DNA from: Saprospiraceae bacterium
GTDB taxonomy: Bacteria > Bacteroidota > Bacteroidia > Chitinophagales > Saprospiraceae
Direction: 5' to 3'
Length of the DNA: 42,729 nucleotides
Assembly (NCBI GenBank): GCA_016718205.1
Contig: JADKEB010000021.1
Location: 1-42,729, forward strand
In this document: positions 42,325 to 42,729 of the stretch, piece by piece
Position numbering within the stretch: the first letter of the stretch is position 1
Layout of the letters: every line of letters starts with the position of its first letter
Program-made: the position numbers and the translations under genes
Notes under the pieces: generated by a model
Databases searched by the model: none
What the model was told of the DNA's origin: nothing
Seen by the model: the letters and a program-made list of their open reading frames with translations, nothing else

Positions 42325-42729
42325 TATTTAAGTATCCCTTGTATTTTTTCTAGTTTCCACAAACTCATTGTTTTGCATCCGTCACCTTCCTTTATTTTAT
42401 GATTTTCATAGATTATTATTTCCGGTTTTGGAAAAGAAAAAGGCGCTAACTCAAAATTTAATGGCCTCCAGTCTCCTGTCTTAATATCAGTATTGTTTTT
42501 AAGTGACGGAAAATTTGTCATTAAAATATATTTAGACCTTGAAGCAATAAAATTTGAATAGACTTATTGATTTCTGAAAAACTGAAGTGAACAAGACAGT
42601 CTTTACATATAACAAGATCAGCATAAGGAATATTATCATTTAATAAGTCAAAGTTTTCAAATTTAATATTTTCGTTTTGGTTTGAGACAATATTATTTTG
42701 AATTAATTTCTGGTATAATATCTCCAACA
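42324..42729 (-). pseudogene. Class I methyltransferase C-terminal part, runs off the window
   Basis: Two minus-strand frames join near 42,525: MEILYQKLIQNNIVSNQNEN with ADLVICKDCLVHFSFSEINK (post-motif region of a class I methyltransferase), then SKYILMTNFPSLKNNTDIKT and GDWRPLNFELAPFSFPKPEI. One frameshift separates them. The N-terminal SAM-binding glycine motif would lie beyond 42,729. A related layout is known for small sugar or FkbM-like methyltransferases of capsule loci. Confidence 0.68.

Noticed and set aside
1..42729. tRNA or rRNA genes
   Set aside because: No cloverleaf with a TTCGAAT-type arm or rRNA-like conserved stretch was noticed by eye; a covariance-model search would be needed to exclude tRNAs.

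Overview
The window is AT-rich DNA that most likely comes from a member of the Bacteroidota, plausibly a Saprospiraceae-like environmental lineage. The reasons are AT-rich promoter boxes of the TAnnTTTG type with TTTG-like boxes 19-20 bp upstream, a general lack of Shine-Dalgarno sequences, and the gene content (DUF4143 ATPases, DUF433/DUF5615 toxin-antitoxin pairs, BNR-repeat secreted protein, REP-type transposase). The lineage is inference; no rRNA or tRNA gene was seen.

Layout. (1) 1-5,430 is the wreck of a surface-polysaccharide locus: a LegC-family aminotransferase, a UDP-sugar 4,6-dehydratase and a polyprenyl-phosphate sugar transferase, all with several frameshifts, plus a decayed REP transposase between the first two. 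(2) 5,430-15,470 is an accessory zone made of six toxin-antitoxin loci (DUF433/DUF5615 twice, PIN three times, RelE once) separated by dense mosaics of short palindromic repeats. A relic of one more PIN locus lies at 261-656. A segment carrying a PIN module and the 5' end of the aminotransferase gene occurs twice (about 137-930 and 13,611-14,812), with further fragments between them. (3) 15,470-34,222 is largely intact: two AAA/DUF4143 ATPases, a REP-associated transposase, a very large secreted BNR-repeat protein, selenouridine synthase and selenophosphate synthase, a GDP-mannose pair (isomerase cupin and guanylyltransferase), a SNF2 helicase, a third AAA/DUF4143 ATPase and a HipB/HipA pair. 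(4) 34,223-42,729 is a second block of surface-polysaccharide genes (glycosyltransferases, deacetylase, sulfatase-fold protein, methyltransferases), nearly all frameshifted, with plus- and minus-strand operons converging at 38,330.

Three inverted-repeat elements without a transposase gene can be delimited precisely: a 102-bp element with 18-bp perfect ends and a 10-bp target duplication (25,139-25,240); a 138-bp element with a 7-bp duplication (30,947-31,084); and a family with GAGTATGTTTAAA ends present twice (14,274-14,452 and 25,268-25,526), the first copy interrupting a PIN toxin gene with a TTA duplication. REP-like hairpins form three pairs of nearly constant geometry, one directly behind the REP transposase gene.

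The most interesting signal is at the three intact AAA/DUF4143 genes. Each is preceded by a different iterated, operator-like array that runs into the predicted -33 region of its promoter: two 22-nt direct repeats (15,374-15,426), four ACATTGAAA half-sites with a 52-bp period (16,828-16,919), and eight units with an exact 22-bp period (30,906-31,224, interrupted by the 138-bp element). The proteins combine an AAA ATPase, a winged-helix-like middle and a PD-(D/E)XK-like domain, so self-regulated DNA-acting ATPases are a reasonable hypothesis.
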